Positions 1 through 6,479 of a stretch of DNA of 13,080 nucleotides are shown piece after piece. Positions within the stretch are counted from its first letter, which is position 1. The number at the start of each line of letters is the position of its first letter. Source of the DNA: Oxalobacteraceae bacterium. GTDB taxonomy: Bacteria > Pseudomonadota > Gammaproteobacteria > Burkholderiales > Burkholderiaceae_D. Position numbers and translations under genes: made by a program. Below the pieces are notes generated by a model. It did no database searches, was not told where the DNA came from, and was given only the letters and a program-made list of their open reading frames with translations. The stretch is taken from the NCBI GenBank assembly GCA_027485535.1, contig JAIXQV010000101.1, positions 1 through 13,080 on the forward strand, given 5' to 3'.

Positions 1-136
1 TCTGCGCGCGGTACAGGAAATGCTGGGGCACGCGTCGATCGCCTCCACGCAGGTCTATACTTCGCTGGATTTCCAGCGCCTGGCGCAGGTGTATGACGCG
101 GCGCATCCTCGTGCGAAAAAGCAGAGTGGGCGTTGA
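1..136 (+). CDS. xerC: XerC tyrosine recombinase, C-terminal fragment
   Basis: This is the last 44 codons of a site-specific tyrosine recombinase; the gene starts before the window. XerC acts with XerD at the dif site to resolve chromosome dimers at cell division. The fragment contains the LGHASI motif, whose His is one of the catalytic residues (residue 10 of the fragment), and the nucleophilic Tyr in the [12 protein letters not shown] segment (residue 19). The tail, with [10 protein letters not shown], matches what I remember of betaproteobacterial XerC. XerD shares the motifs, but the tail and the following cobW-dksA neighbourhood favour XerC. The next gene begins 110 bases downstream on the same strand. 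Confidence 0.85.
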   Translation, partial: LRAVQEMLGHASIASTQVYTSLDFQRLAQVYDAAHPRAKKQSGR

Positions 137-246
137 TCGTGCTTGCTGACCCGTGCTATGTCCGATTGCTGAACTAGCGTTATCGACTGCTTGATTGAAT
201 ATCGTTTGCGCTACTTTTTCTTCTTCACTTGATTTTCCGGAGCACC

Positions 247-1314
247 ATGGCACTGATCCCCGCCACCATCCTTACCGGCTTTCTTGGCGCTGGTAAAACA
301 ACCCTGCTAAATCGTATTTTGCGCGAACCGCACGGCATGAAAATAGCCGTCATTGAAAATGAATTCGGCGAAGAGAACATCGATAATGAAATCTTGGTTC
401 AAGACAGTAATGAACAAATAGTCGAGATGAGTAACGGCTGTATCTGCTGCACCGTACGCGGCGATCTGATCGCCGGGCTCGGGCAGCTGGCACAGAAACG
501 TCGCGACGGCCTGCTACAGTTTGATCGGGTTGTCATCGAGACCACCGGCTTGGCGAACCCCGGCCCAGTAGCGCAGACCTTTTTCATGGATGAAGAAATT
601 GGTCTTTCTTATTTGCTCGATGGCGTGATCACAGTGGTCGACGCCAGTCACGCCATGGAGCAACTTGATCGCTTTGAAGAAGCACAGCGCCAGATCGGCT
701 TTGCAGATCGCGTCTTACTATCAAAAACCGATCTAACATCATCGGAATCCGTCAGCGCACTGGAAGCACGATTAAAACGTATCAACCCCCGCGCACCCAT
801 CATGCGATCCGATTTCGGCAAAGCACCGATTAACGAGATTCTCGACATTCGCGGCTTCAATCTGAATGAGAAACTAGAGATCGACCCGGATTTTCTCAAA
901 GCGGAAGCGCATGATCACGACTGCGACGAGCATTGCGCGCATGATCATGATCACGCGCATCACCATCACGCTCACGACCATGCTCACGGCCATGATCATG
1001 GTCATGGCGGCCATACCGACGATATCTCGGCCTTCGTTTTTCGCAGCGACCGTCCGTTCGATCCAGCCAAGCTGGAGGAATTCATCGGCGGTCTGGTGCA
1101 AGCTTTCGGCCCGCGCATGCTGCGCTACAAAGGCGTGCTGTGGATGGAAGGCGCATCCCGCAAAGTCATCTTCCAAGGAGTACACCAGACCATGGGCAGC
1201 GATCTGGGATCGCCTTGGGCAGAGGATGAGACGCGCGGCAGCAAAATTGTCTTCATCGGGCAAAACCTGCCCAAAGAAGTGTTCACTCAGGGCTTAACGC
1301 AGTGTCTTGCCTGA
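247..1314 (+). CDS. COG0523/CobW-family GTPase, probable zinc metallochaperone
   Basis: A 355-residue G3E-family P-loop GTPase. Seen: Walker A GFLGAGKTT (11-19), the metal-binding CICC motif (65-68), ETTG (98-101), a G4-type SKTD (159-162), then a His-rich loop (222-256) with 17 His and 2 Cys, and a CobW_C-type C-terminal domain (about 260-350). Family members deliver metals to client proteins using GTP; the His-rich, CxCC-bearing members near dksA-type genes are mostly linked to zinc. Cobalt or another metal is possible, so I give no symbol. An in-frame TTG lies at 229, but the ATG at 247 is preferred: GGAG sits at 239-242, four bases before it, and homology starts there. It lies between xerC and dksA, an arrangement known in Burkholderiales. 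No clear Zur operator was found in the 110-base upstream gap. Confidence 0.88.
   Translation: MALIPATILTGFLGAGKTTLLNRILREPHGMKIAVIENEFGEENIDNEILVQDSNEQIVEMSNGCICCTVRGDLIAGLGQLAQKRRDGLLQFDRVVIETTGLANPGPVAQTFFMDEEIGLSYLLDGVITVVDASHAMEQLDRFEEAQRQIGFADRVLLSKTDLTSSESVSALEARLKRINPRAPIMRSDFGKAPINEILDIRGFNLNEKLEIDPDFLKAEAHDHDCDEHCAHDHDHAHHHHAHDHAHGHDHGHGGHTDDISAFVFRSDRPFDPAKLEEFIGGLVQAFGPRMLRYKGVLWMEGASRKVIFQGVHQTMGSDLGSPWAEDETRGSKIVFIGQNLPKEVFTQGLTQCLA
910..1014 (+). repeat. Low-complexity His-rich coding tract
   Basis: This part of the GTPase gene encodes 17 His and 2 Cys in 35 residues, mixed with Asp, Ala and Gly. The DNA is a degenerate run of CAY-GAY and CAY-GCN codon pairs, so it is prone to slippage and length variation between strains. 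In the protein it is a probable metal-binding loop between the GTPase core and the C-terminal domain. Confidence 0.8.
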
Positions 1315-1392
1315 TTCTCGGTGCAAGTTTGAAAACCTTTTGCCGATAACGAAAAATTCCTTGGATGAAACTAGCTGAAAATAGCCGAAACC

Positions 1393-1423
1393 TTGTCGCG
1401 CCGGACAACAATGTGATTACAAT
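1393..1423 (+). promoter_or_regulatory. Possible sigma-70 promoter for dksA
   Basis: A TTGTCG hexamer (1393-1398) and a TACAAT hexamer (1418-1423) lie in the 233-base gap before dksA. The -10 matches five of six consensus bases, but the 19-base spacing is longer than usual. Transcription would start near 1430 and leave a leader of about 118 bases. This is an inference from sequence alone. Confidence 0.35.
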
Positions 1424-1456
1424 AGCCGCCGATTTCGACCTGCCCCTCACGGAGAC

Positions 1457-1528
1457 ATGATCCGGGCCTCGAGACCAAAGCCCGACAGCACTGTGCGCCA
1501 GCAAAGTTGGCCTCAGGCCTCTGGGTAG
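1457..1528 (+). CDS. Candidate 23-codon leader ORF upstream of dksA
   Basis: An ATG at 1457 opens a 23-codon frame closed by TAG at 1526-1528, 19 bases before the dksA ATG. The peptide begins MIRASRPKPD and has no recognised domain. GGAGA at 1451-1455 could act as a ribosome binding site but is only two bases from the ATG, which is tight. The frame covers a CGGGC/GCCCG hairpin (1463-1467 with 1480-1484) and a GGCC-TCA-GGCC hairpin (1509-1519). Its length and place are what one expects of a regulatory leader peptide, but chance is a real alternative because such short frames are common. Confidence 0.3.
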   Translation: MIRASRPKPDSTVRQQSWPQASG

Positions 1529-1547
1529 AATTCACCGATTCGTAGTG

Positions 1548-2009
1548 ATGAAAGCAAGCGACGTGGCAACTACAACCAAGACATCAAAGTCAACGAATGG
1601 CGCCCTGCTCACTGAAGAAGAAATTCTCAAAATGAGTGAGAAGGACTACATGAACCCCGCACAGCTCGCATTCTTCAAGGCCCGCCTACAGCAACTTGAA
1701 CGCGATCTGTTAAGAAATGCTGATGAAACCACCGAGCACTTGCGCGAAACAGTGCTGGTGCCTGATCCAGCTGATCGTGCCACCATCGAAGAAGAGCACG
1801 CGCTTGAACTTCGCACCCGTGACCGCGAGCGCAAGCTGCTGAAGAAAGTGCAGCAGTCGATCGCATCGATTGATTCAGGTGATTACGGCTGGTGTGAAGA
1901 AACCGGCGAGCCGATTGGCATCCCGCGTTTGTTGGCACGCCCCACTGCGACGCTCTCCCTCGAGGCCCAGCAGCGGCGCGAGCTGAAACAAAAACTCTAC
2001 GGCGATTAA
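1548..2009 (+). CDS. dksA: RNA polymerase-binding transcription factor DksA (single-Cys type)
   Basis: A 153-residue DksA. It binds the RNA polymerase secondary channel and, with ppGpp, adjusts initiation at rRNA and amino-acid promoters. Seen: the coiled coil (about 45-105) with the tip signature D73-P-A-D76-R-A78, and the C-terminal globular domain. The usual four zinc-finger Cys are reduced to one (C116 in WCEETGEPIG; the later CxxC position reads LSLEAQ). This single-Cys form is, as I recall, normal for alpha- and betaproteobacteria and works without zinc. Start: ATG 1548 is used; GTG 1545, GTG 1563 and ATG 1632 are in frame, neither 1545 nor 1548 has a good ribosome binding site, and relatives are a little shorter at the N terminus, so the true start could be further in. 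Confidence 0.93.
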   Translation: MKASDVATTTKTSKSTNGALLTEEEILKMSEKDYMNPAQLAFFKARLQQLERDLLRNADETTEHLRETVLVPDPADRATIEEEHALELRTRDRERKLLKKVQQSIASIDSGDYGWCEETGEPIGIPRLLARPTATLSLEAQQRRELKQKLYGD

Positions 2010-2021
2010 ACACGCCTGGCA

Positions 2022-2049
2022 GAAGCTCGCCAGCGCGGCTGGCGACTTC
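2022..2049 (+). terminator. Stem-loop after dksA, probable terminator
   Basis: Twelve base pairs with one bulged C and a GCG loop: GAAG-C-TCGCCAGC (2022-2034) pairs with GCTGGCGACTTC (2038-2049). It starts 12 bases after the dksA stop. The run of T that follows is poor (TTGCTCG), so it may be a weak terminator or a 3'-end stabiliser rather than a strong intrinsic terminator. Confidence 0.55.
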
Positions 2050-2103
2050 TTGCTCGTGGTGTCTGGCTGTTGTTGGCCTTCCACGCCGCCATCTAGCCAT
2101 TAC

Positions 2104-2121
2104 CTAGCGTTTTTGCGCTAG
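2104..2121. promoter_or_regulatory. Inverted repeat upstream of DUF2946-like gene, possible operator
   Basis: A perfect 6-base inverted repeat, CTAGCG-TTTTTG-CGCTAG, ends 18 bases before the ATG at 2140, in the only upstream gap of the DUF2946-like/receptor pair. It overlaps a weak -10-like TAGTAT (2119-2124). It does not match the Zur or Fur consensus I know. It could be an operator or a small hairpin in the leader. Confidence 0.3.
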
Positions 2122-2139
2122 TATTGCGGCGTTTTCTTC

Positions 2140-2517
2140 ATGGCTCCGCTTGCAATCACGTCAATGACTCACAACGCTCCGCGCCGAAACCTGCAACGCG
2201 CCTTTACGGCCGTGTTGCTGGTGCTCAGCCTGCTGCTAGCGCAGTGGCTTGGTTTGACGCATGCGATTGCACACAGCGGCGGCGCCAGCGCACAAACTGC
2301 GTCGGCGTCGGGCTGGGAGCCGATCGAGCACACGCAATCAGCTGCCAATTGCGCGGCGTTTGATGCCGCTACGCTTGGCACTAGTCTGCACACCAGCGAC
2401 TTAGTCATCTTGCCGGTCGTTCGATGCAGCGCTGCAGTCGAACTACCTGTCCGGAGCGGTATAACCCGCCTTACCACCCGCCACTTCAACTCGCGCGCAC
2501 CTCCACACCAAGCCTGA
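2140..2517 (+). CDS. Small exported DUF2946-like protein next to TonB receptor
   Basis: A 125-residue protein of unknown function. A hydrophobic segment (about 21-40, AFTAVLLVLSLLLAQWLGLT) ends at an H-A-I-A-H motif (H41, H45) and looks like a signal peptide or membrane anchor. Further on are a C-A-A-F-D-A-A-T-L-G motif (71-80) and a C-terminal F-N-S-R-A-P-P motif (116-122). From memory, this arrangement resembles the DUF2946-type proteins found beside TonB-dependent metal receptors in betaproteobacteria. His and Cys residues suggest a possible metal contact, which is inference only. It precedes the receptor gene by 67 bases and probably shares its transcript. ATG 2140 is used; ATG 2164 (residue 9) is an alternative that still keeps the whole hydrophobic segment. 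Confidence 0.65.
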   Translation: MAPLAITSMTHNAPRRNLQRAFTAVLLVLSLLLAQWLGLTHAIAHSGGASAQTASASGWEPIEHTQSAANCAAFDAATLGTSLHTSDLVILPVVRCSAAVELPVRSGITRLTTRHFNSRAPPHQA

Positions 2518-2531
2518 TATCGCGCCTCAGG

Positions 2532-2559
2532 CGTCGCTCGGCATTCGCCAGCAGCGACG
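2532..2559 (+). promoter_or_regulatory. Hairpin in the leader of the TonB receptor gene
   Basis: CGTCGCT (2532-2538) pairs with AGCGACG (2553-2559), and inside it GGC (2540-2542) pairs with GCC (2547-2549) around an ATTC loop. The hairpin ends 15 bases before the receptor's ribosome binding site (GGAG, 2575-2578). It could be an attenuator, a processing site or a weak terminator between the two genes; no proper T run follows. Confidence 0.35.
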
Positions 2560-2584
2560 GACATTGTTATTTGTGGAGATGATC

Positions 2585-4630
2585 ATGAGCTTTCAACGCT
2601 CTATTTTGGCGCATGCTGTGTCATGCGCACTTGCTGGCATCAGCATCGCCAGCTATGCACAACAAGCAGATAAATCCCTTGCCCCGGTGGTTGTTACCGC
2701 CGATCCATTTGGCTCGCAAGAGCAAGCGACTATTCTTTCTCCGGCGCGCGTACTGTCGGGTGACAACCTGCGCGACAAAATCGGTGGCTCGCTCGGCGAG
2801 ACCTTGATGCAAGAGCCTGGCATTCACTCCTCCGGTTTCAGCACGGGTTCGTCTCGACCAGTTATTCGCGGGCTGGAAGGCCCCCGTGTGAAGATTCTGC
2901 AAAACGGCATGAGCAATGGTGATTTGTCGGCAATCTCAAATGATCACGCGGTCGGTGCCAGCTCTCTAAGCGCCCAGCAAATCGAAATTCTGCGAGGCCC
3001 TGCCACCTTGCTTTACGGCTCGGGCGCGATTGGTGGGGCGGTCAATATTGTGAACGGACGCATTCCAACACGACTGGAAGACCGTCCGACCGGTGAAGCG
3101 GAGCTGAGAGCAAGTAGTGTGGATAGCGGCAGTGCATTTGCATTTACCGCTGATAGAGCGGCCGGAAATATAGGTTTACATATCGACGGTAACCTGATGC
3201 GCGCAGGTGACTATCGCATCCCAGGCAACAGCAGCACTGCGGGCGATGGTGATACGAGTCGACTCACATTCTCGGGTAATCGCGAAAACAATCTGGGCGT
3301 CGGTGCCTCGATGATCCAATCCTGGGGCTATGTCGGCGCATCGGTGTCACAGATTGACAAGTTGTATGGCATCCGTGGCCGCGATGAATCTTCGAAGATT
3401 GATCTTTTGCAGACGCGATTTGATGTTGACAGTTTGATCCGCTCACCGTTCGAGGGTTTTGATGCACTGAGAATCAAACTTGGGCAGAGCGACTATCGTC
3501 ACACTGAGCTAGATGGCGGTGTCGATCCCCATGTCAAGTTCACTAATCGCTCGCTCGAATCTCGTATCGAACTGTCGCATCAACCTGTCGCTGGCTGGCG
3601 CGGCCGAGTCGGCATGCAAACCGATGGCTCGACCGTACAGGCGTTGAATCTTGAAAACCCCGATGAGTCAACAGTTCCTCGCACCCGATCCAACTCAACT
3701 GCAGCCTTCATCGTAGAAGAGACGGATATCGGTAATGTGCGGCTGAATGCCGGCGCACGTATCGAACAAGTCGGCCGACGGCCAACCGACGCTACCCATC
3801 GCAACTTCACTCTGGGCTCGGCGTCGTTCGGTGCCTTATGGAGCTTCACACCGGGTTACGCACTCGGCAGCACACTGTCACTCGCGCAGCGAGCGCCTAC
3901 GGCCGAAGAACTTTACTCTCGTGGCGCGCATCATCCAACCGAGACCTATGATCGTGGCGCCCAGGGGCTCAACAAGGAAACCTCTAGAAATATCGATATC
4001 TCTCTGCAAAAAACCGAGGACAGAGTACGCTGGAAAGGAAATTTGTTTCAAAATCGAGTCAGTAATTTTGTCTACGGCCGATTAGGTGGAGACGTATGTT
4101 CCGAGGGTGGCGATCCATTTGATGTTGCCGTCTGTACCGGCGAAGCGCTGAGAGAGCGTTCGTTTGATCAAGCAAGTGCCACCATTCGCGGCTATGAACT
4201 TGATGCCAGCTACAACCTGTATGAATACGGCTGGTTCGGCCGTGCATTTGCAGACGACTCTCGCGGTACCCTAGATAATCTAGGCTACCTTCCACTACAG
4301 CCGGTTAGACGTGTAGGCACTACTATCGGCTACCAAGATGCGAACTGGCGATCATCGCTGTCCATACTCAATGCGAGTTCGCAAAATCGACTCGCTGCCA
4401 GCCCCGTCTATCAGGATGAGGATGGCACCATTGAAAAAACCACTCGCGGCTACACACGCGTCGATGCCAATATTTCTTGGCGACAGCGTATTGGCGAGAA
4501 TGAGCTCACGTGGTTCGCCAGCGCCCGCAATTTGTTGAATGAAGAGATTCGCCTATCAACATCCCTCTTGAAGGACTATGTCCCTCAGCCGGGTCGGAAC
4601 TTCATCGTCGGGGTACGTGCGCGTTTCTAG
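2585..4630 (+). CDS. ZnuD-like TonB-dependent outer-membrane receptor
   Basis: A 681-residue TonB-dependent receptor. Signal peptide 1-25 (cleavage after ASYA), TonB-box-like segment APVVVTA (33-39), plug to about 161 with PVIRGLEGPRVKIL (92-105), D120-H121, and EILRGPATLLYGSGAIGG (134-151), then a 22-strand-type barrel ending in the terminal Phe of outer-membrane proteins. The plug resembles Neisseria ZnuD (PVIRG, PDHA-like, VEILRGPVTLLY), so zinc or zinc-complex uptake is the best guess; heme, copper or other ligands are not excluded. It lacks the His-rich loop expected of some ZnuD proteins but has C505 and C517, twelve apart, in a probable surface loop. Start: ATG 2585, six bases after GGAG; TTG 2564 and ATG 2579 are in frame but less well placed. 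No clear Zur box is seen. Confidence 0.85.
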   Translation: MSFQRSILAHAVSCALAGISIASYAQQADKSLAPVVVTADPFGSQEQATILSPARVLSGDNLRDKIGGSLGETLMQEPGIHSSGFSTGSSRPVIRGLEGPRVKILQNGMSNGDLSAISNDHAVGASSLSAQQIEILRGPATLLYGSGAIGGAVNIVNGRIPTRLEDRPTGEAELRASSVDSGSAFAFTADRAAGNIGLHIDGNLMRAGDYRIPGNSSTAGDGDTSRLTFSGNRENNLGVGASMIQSWGYVGASVSQIDKLYGIRGRDESSKIDLLQTRFDVDSLIRSPFEGFDALRIKLGQSDYRHTELDGGVDPHVKFTNRSLESRIELSHQPVAGWRGRVGMQTDGSTVQALNLENPDESTVPRTRSNSTAAFIVEETDIGNVRLNAGARIEQVGRRPTDATHRNFTLGSASFGALWSFTPGYALGSTLSLAQRAPTAEELYSRGAHHPTETYDRGAQGLNKETSRNIDISLQKTEDRVRWKGNLFQNRVSNFVYGRLGGDVCSEGGDPFDVAVCTGEALRERSFDQASATIRGYELDASYNLYEYGWFGRAFADDSRGTLDNLGYLPLQPVRRVGTTIGYQDANWRSSLSILNASSQNRLAASPVYQDEDGTIEKTTRGYTRVDANISWRQRIGENELTWFASARNLLNEEIRLSTSLLKDYVPQPGRNFIVGVRARF

Positions 4631-4739
4631 CACGCACACGTTTGCGATGGTCGGATTGTTGGACAGATGCCACTCGTGTTTGGGCAATCCGGTCCGTCGC
4701 ATTACTCTCTAGCGCATCCGAACCTACGACCATGCGCCC

Positions 4740-5906
4740 GTGAAATTTCGTGAATTATTCAGCAAGCAAGCCCCCGGCTCCATCAAAAATGTCCGTACGT
4801 CTGGTCAGCCCACCGTGGCTGATCGCGCAGCGACGACGCGCAAGATTGATGCGATTGAATCCGAAATCTCGGCAGAGATCGGAAACTCTAGCGATACCGA
4901 GAGCAGCGCCGATAGCGGAACCAACATCGGAACCCACAGCGACTTCGTGATCGCCAACGATATCGAGCAATGCATCTTTGAAGCCAGCATTTTGTATGCG
5001 AACCGACAGCCCAAAGCCGCTGCATCACTCTTGTTGGAAGCAATAGCGCAAGCGAGTGATCACCGGACTGAGGCTATTGCGTGGCAGATGCTGCTCGAGC
5101 TCGCTAGTCTCGACCGAGACAAAGCGCACTTCGAAGCGCTGGCACTGCGCTATGCCGAGCGCTTCGAAACCTCACCGCCACAATGGCGTAGCGGCCATGA
5201 CACCAGCTCAAACCCAGTTTTGTCTACCCCGATGCTGGCCTTCCGCGGCAAGCTGCTTGGAAGCTCGGCGCCCGCACTGAGGCAGCTTGAGCAGGCCGCC
5301 GCGTCGCATTCGCAACTGGTTGTTGATCTACGCAGCGTTACCGAGCTTGATATCAGTGGCTGTAGCGCGCTGCTGGCACTTCTTTCGCGCTGGCATCTGG
5401 AGGGTAGGCACACCAGTGTCGCGTACTCGCCGACGCTGATCGACATGCTGCGCACACAGCTGCAGCAAGGTCGCCCCGATGATAATGACGCCGGGTGGAG
5501 ACTCCTGATCGAGCTGCTGCGGGTGAGTGGCGACGACGTTAGTTATGAGGATGCCTGCGTTGCCTACTGCCTGACCTATGAGTTATCGCCACCCGCGCCC
5601 GTGGGCTTGGCGATGCATCAAGCACCACCGGTCGCCGATCTGATGTTGCCGGAGCAGATCGGCTACCCGGTCGATGCCTTGCTTGAATCACTGCGCACCA
5701 GCGCCGAACCGCTTGAGCATATCGTGCTCAACTGCCGCCAGTTGCGTCTGATTGAGTTCAATGCAGCCGCACCGCTGCTGGCGGGCGTCACAGGGATAGC
5801 GCGAGGCAAGACGGTAGAATGGCGCGACATGCTGTATCTGACATCGACATTACTGCAATTGATCAGCGGTAAAGGCAAGCTGAAGATTAGCCATCGCCCG
5901 CCCTGA
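4740..5906 (+). CDS. STAS-like/TPR-like protein upstream of hslV
   Basis: A 388-residue protein with no signal peptide or membrane segment, so probably cytosolic. A Ser/Thr-rich linker (about 20-70) is followed by a helical TPR-like part resembling the C-terminal region of FimV-like proteins (70-145), then two STAS-like segments: 165-243, with LVVDLRSV (193-200) and [13 protein letters not shown] (203-215), and a weaker one at about 301-378, with [14 protein letters not shown] (327-340). STAS domains usually bind partner proteins or serve in phospho-regulated switches; here the function is unknown. GTG 4740 is the only reasonable start: an in-frame TAG lies at 4710 and no ATG intervenes. It ends 31 bases before hslV, and a STAS gene in this place is usual in Burkholderiales, suggesting co-transcription. 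Confidence 0.75.
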   Translation: MKFRELFSKQAPGSIKNVRTSGQPTVADRAATTRKIDAIESEISAEIGNSSDTESSADSGTNIGTHSDFVIANDIEQCIFEASILYANRQPKAAASLLLEAIAQASDHRTEAIAWQMLLELASLDRDKAHFEALALRYAERFETSPPQWRSGHDTSSNPVLSTPMLAFRGKLLGSSAPALRQLEQAAASHSQLVVDLRSVTELDISGCSALLALLSRWHLEGRHTSVAYSPTLIDMLRTQLQQGRPDDNDAGWRLLIELLRVSGDDVSYEDACVAYCLTYELSPPAPVGLAMHQAPPVADLMLPEQIGYPVDALLESLRTSAEPLEHIVLNCRQLRLIEFNAAAPLLAGVTGIARGKTVEWRDMLYLTSTLLQLISGKGKLKISHRPP

Positions 5907-5937
5907 CCGCGCGAGCAGGCCTTACTCAAGAAGACAC

Positions 5938-6474
5938 ATGGAACAATTTCACGGCACCACCATTCTTTCGGTTCGTCGCGGCGCGCAAGTCGCACTCGGC
6001 GGCGATGGCCAAGTTACCCTCGGTAATGTGGTGATGAAGGGTTCGGCGCGCAAAGTACGCAAGCTGTTTCACGGCAAGGTACTGGCGGGTTTTGCTGGCG
6101 GTACCGCCGATGCGTTCACGCTACTGGAGCGCTTCGAATCCAAACTCGAAGCTCACCAAGGCAACTTGCTGCGCGCCTCGGTCGAGCTAGCCAAAGACTG
6201 GCGCACCGACCGCATGCTGCGCCGGCTGGAAGCAATGCTGCTGGTCGCAGACCGAGAAGCGACGCTGATCATTACCGGTAATGGCGATGTGCTGGAGCCA
6301 GAAAAAGGGGTGGGCGCGATCGGCTCAGGCGGCAGCTACGCACAAGCTGCTGCGCTGGCACTATTCGAAAATACTGAGCTGTCGCCGGCTGAGATCGTAA
6401 AAAAATCACTCGGCATTGCCGGCGAACTCTGCATTTATACCAACCTGTCGCTCACCATCGAGACCCTAGACTGA
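5938..6474 (+). CDS. hslV: ATP-dependent protease peptidase subunit HslV
   Basis: A 178-residue proteasome-like threonine peptidase that forms a double hexamer and works with the HslU ATPase to degrade misfolded and regulatory proteins in the cytosol. The N-terminal propeptide is MEQFHG; the nucleophile is T7 in HGTTILSV, equivalent to the first Thr of mature E. coli HslV. Also visible are [35 protein letters not shown] core sequence, ITGNGDV and [12 protein letters not shown]. Length matches the family. It sits 31 bases after the STAS-like gene and 5 bases before hslU. No heat-shock promoter was recognised in the short gap upstream. Confidence 0.97.
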   Translation: MEQFHGTTILSVRRGAQVALGGDGQVTLGNVVMKGSARKVRKLFHGKVLAGFAGGTADAFTLLERFESKLEAHQGNLLRASVELAKDWRTDRMLRRLEAMLLVADREATLIITGNGDVLEPEKGVGAIGSGGSYAQAAALALFENTELSPAEIVKKSLGIAGELCIYTNLSLTIETLD

Positions 6475-6479
6475 TACTG

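Noticed and set aside
137..246. Search for a Zur-type operator or promoter before the GTPase gene
   Set aside because: Only isolated fragments such as GTTATCG were seen, with no dyad resembling the TGTTAT-ATAACA type, and no -35/-10 pair with proper spacing.
874..1263. 129-codon frame on the minus strand rich in Met and Val
   Set aside because: It is the reverse complement of the His-rich coding tract (CAY codons read as ATG/GTG), so its Met/Val run is an artefact.
2565..2570. TGTTAT half-site just before the receptor ribosome binding site
   Set aside because: No matching second half lies downstream; a single six-base match is expected by chance.
4616..4639. CGTGC/GCACG hairpin around the receptor stop codon as a terminator
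   Set aside because: Five-base stem with a nine-base loop and no T run; no better than chance in this composition.
174..4714. CTAGCG recurring upstream of three genes (174-179, 2104-2109, 4709-4714)
   Set aside because: The same hexamer also occurs several times inside coding regions of this window, for example in the DUF2946-like gene, hslU and gpsA, so it is not a promoter-specific motif.
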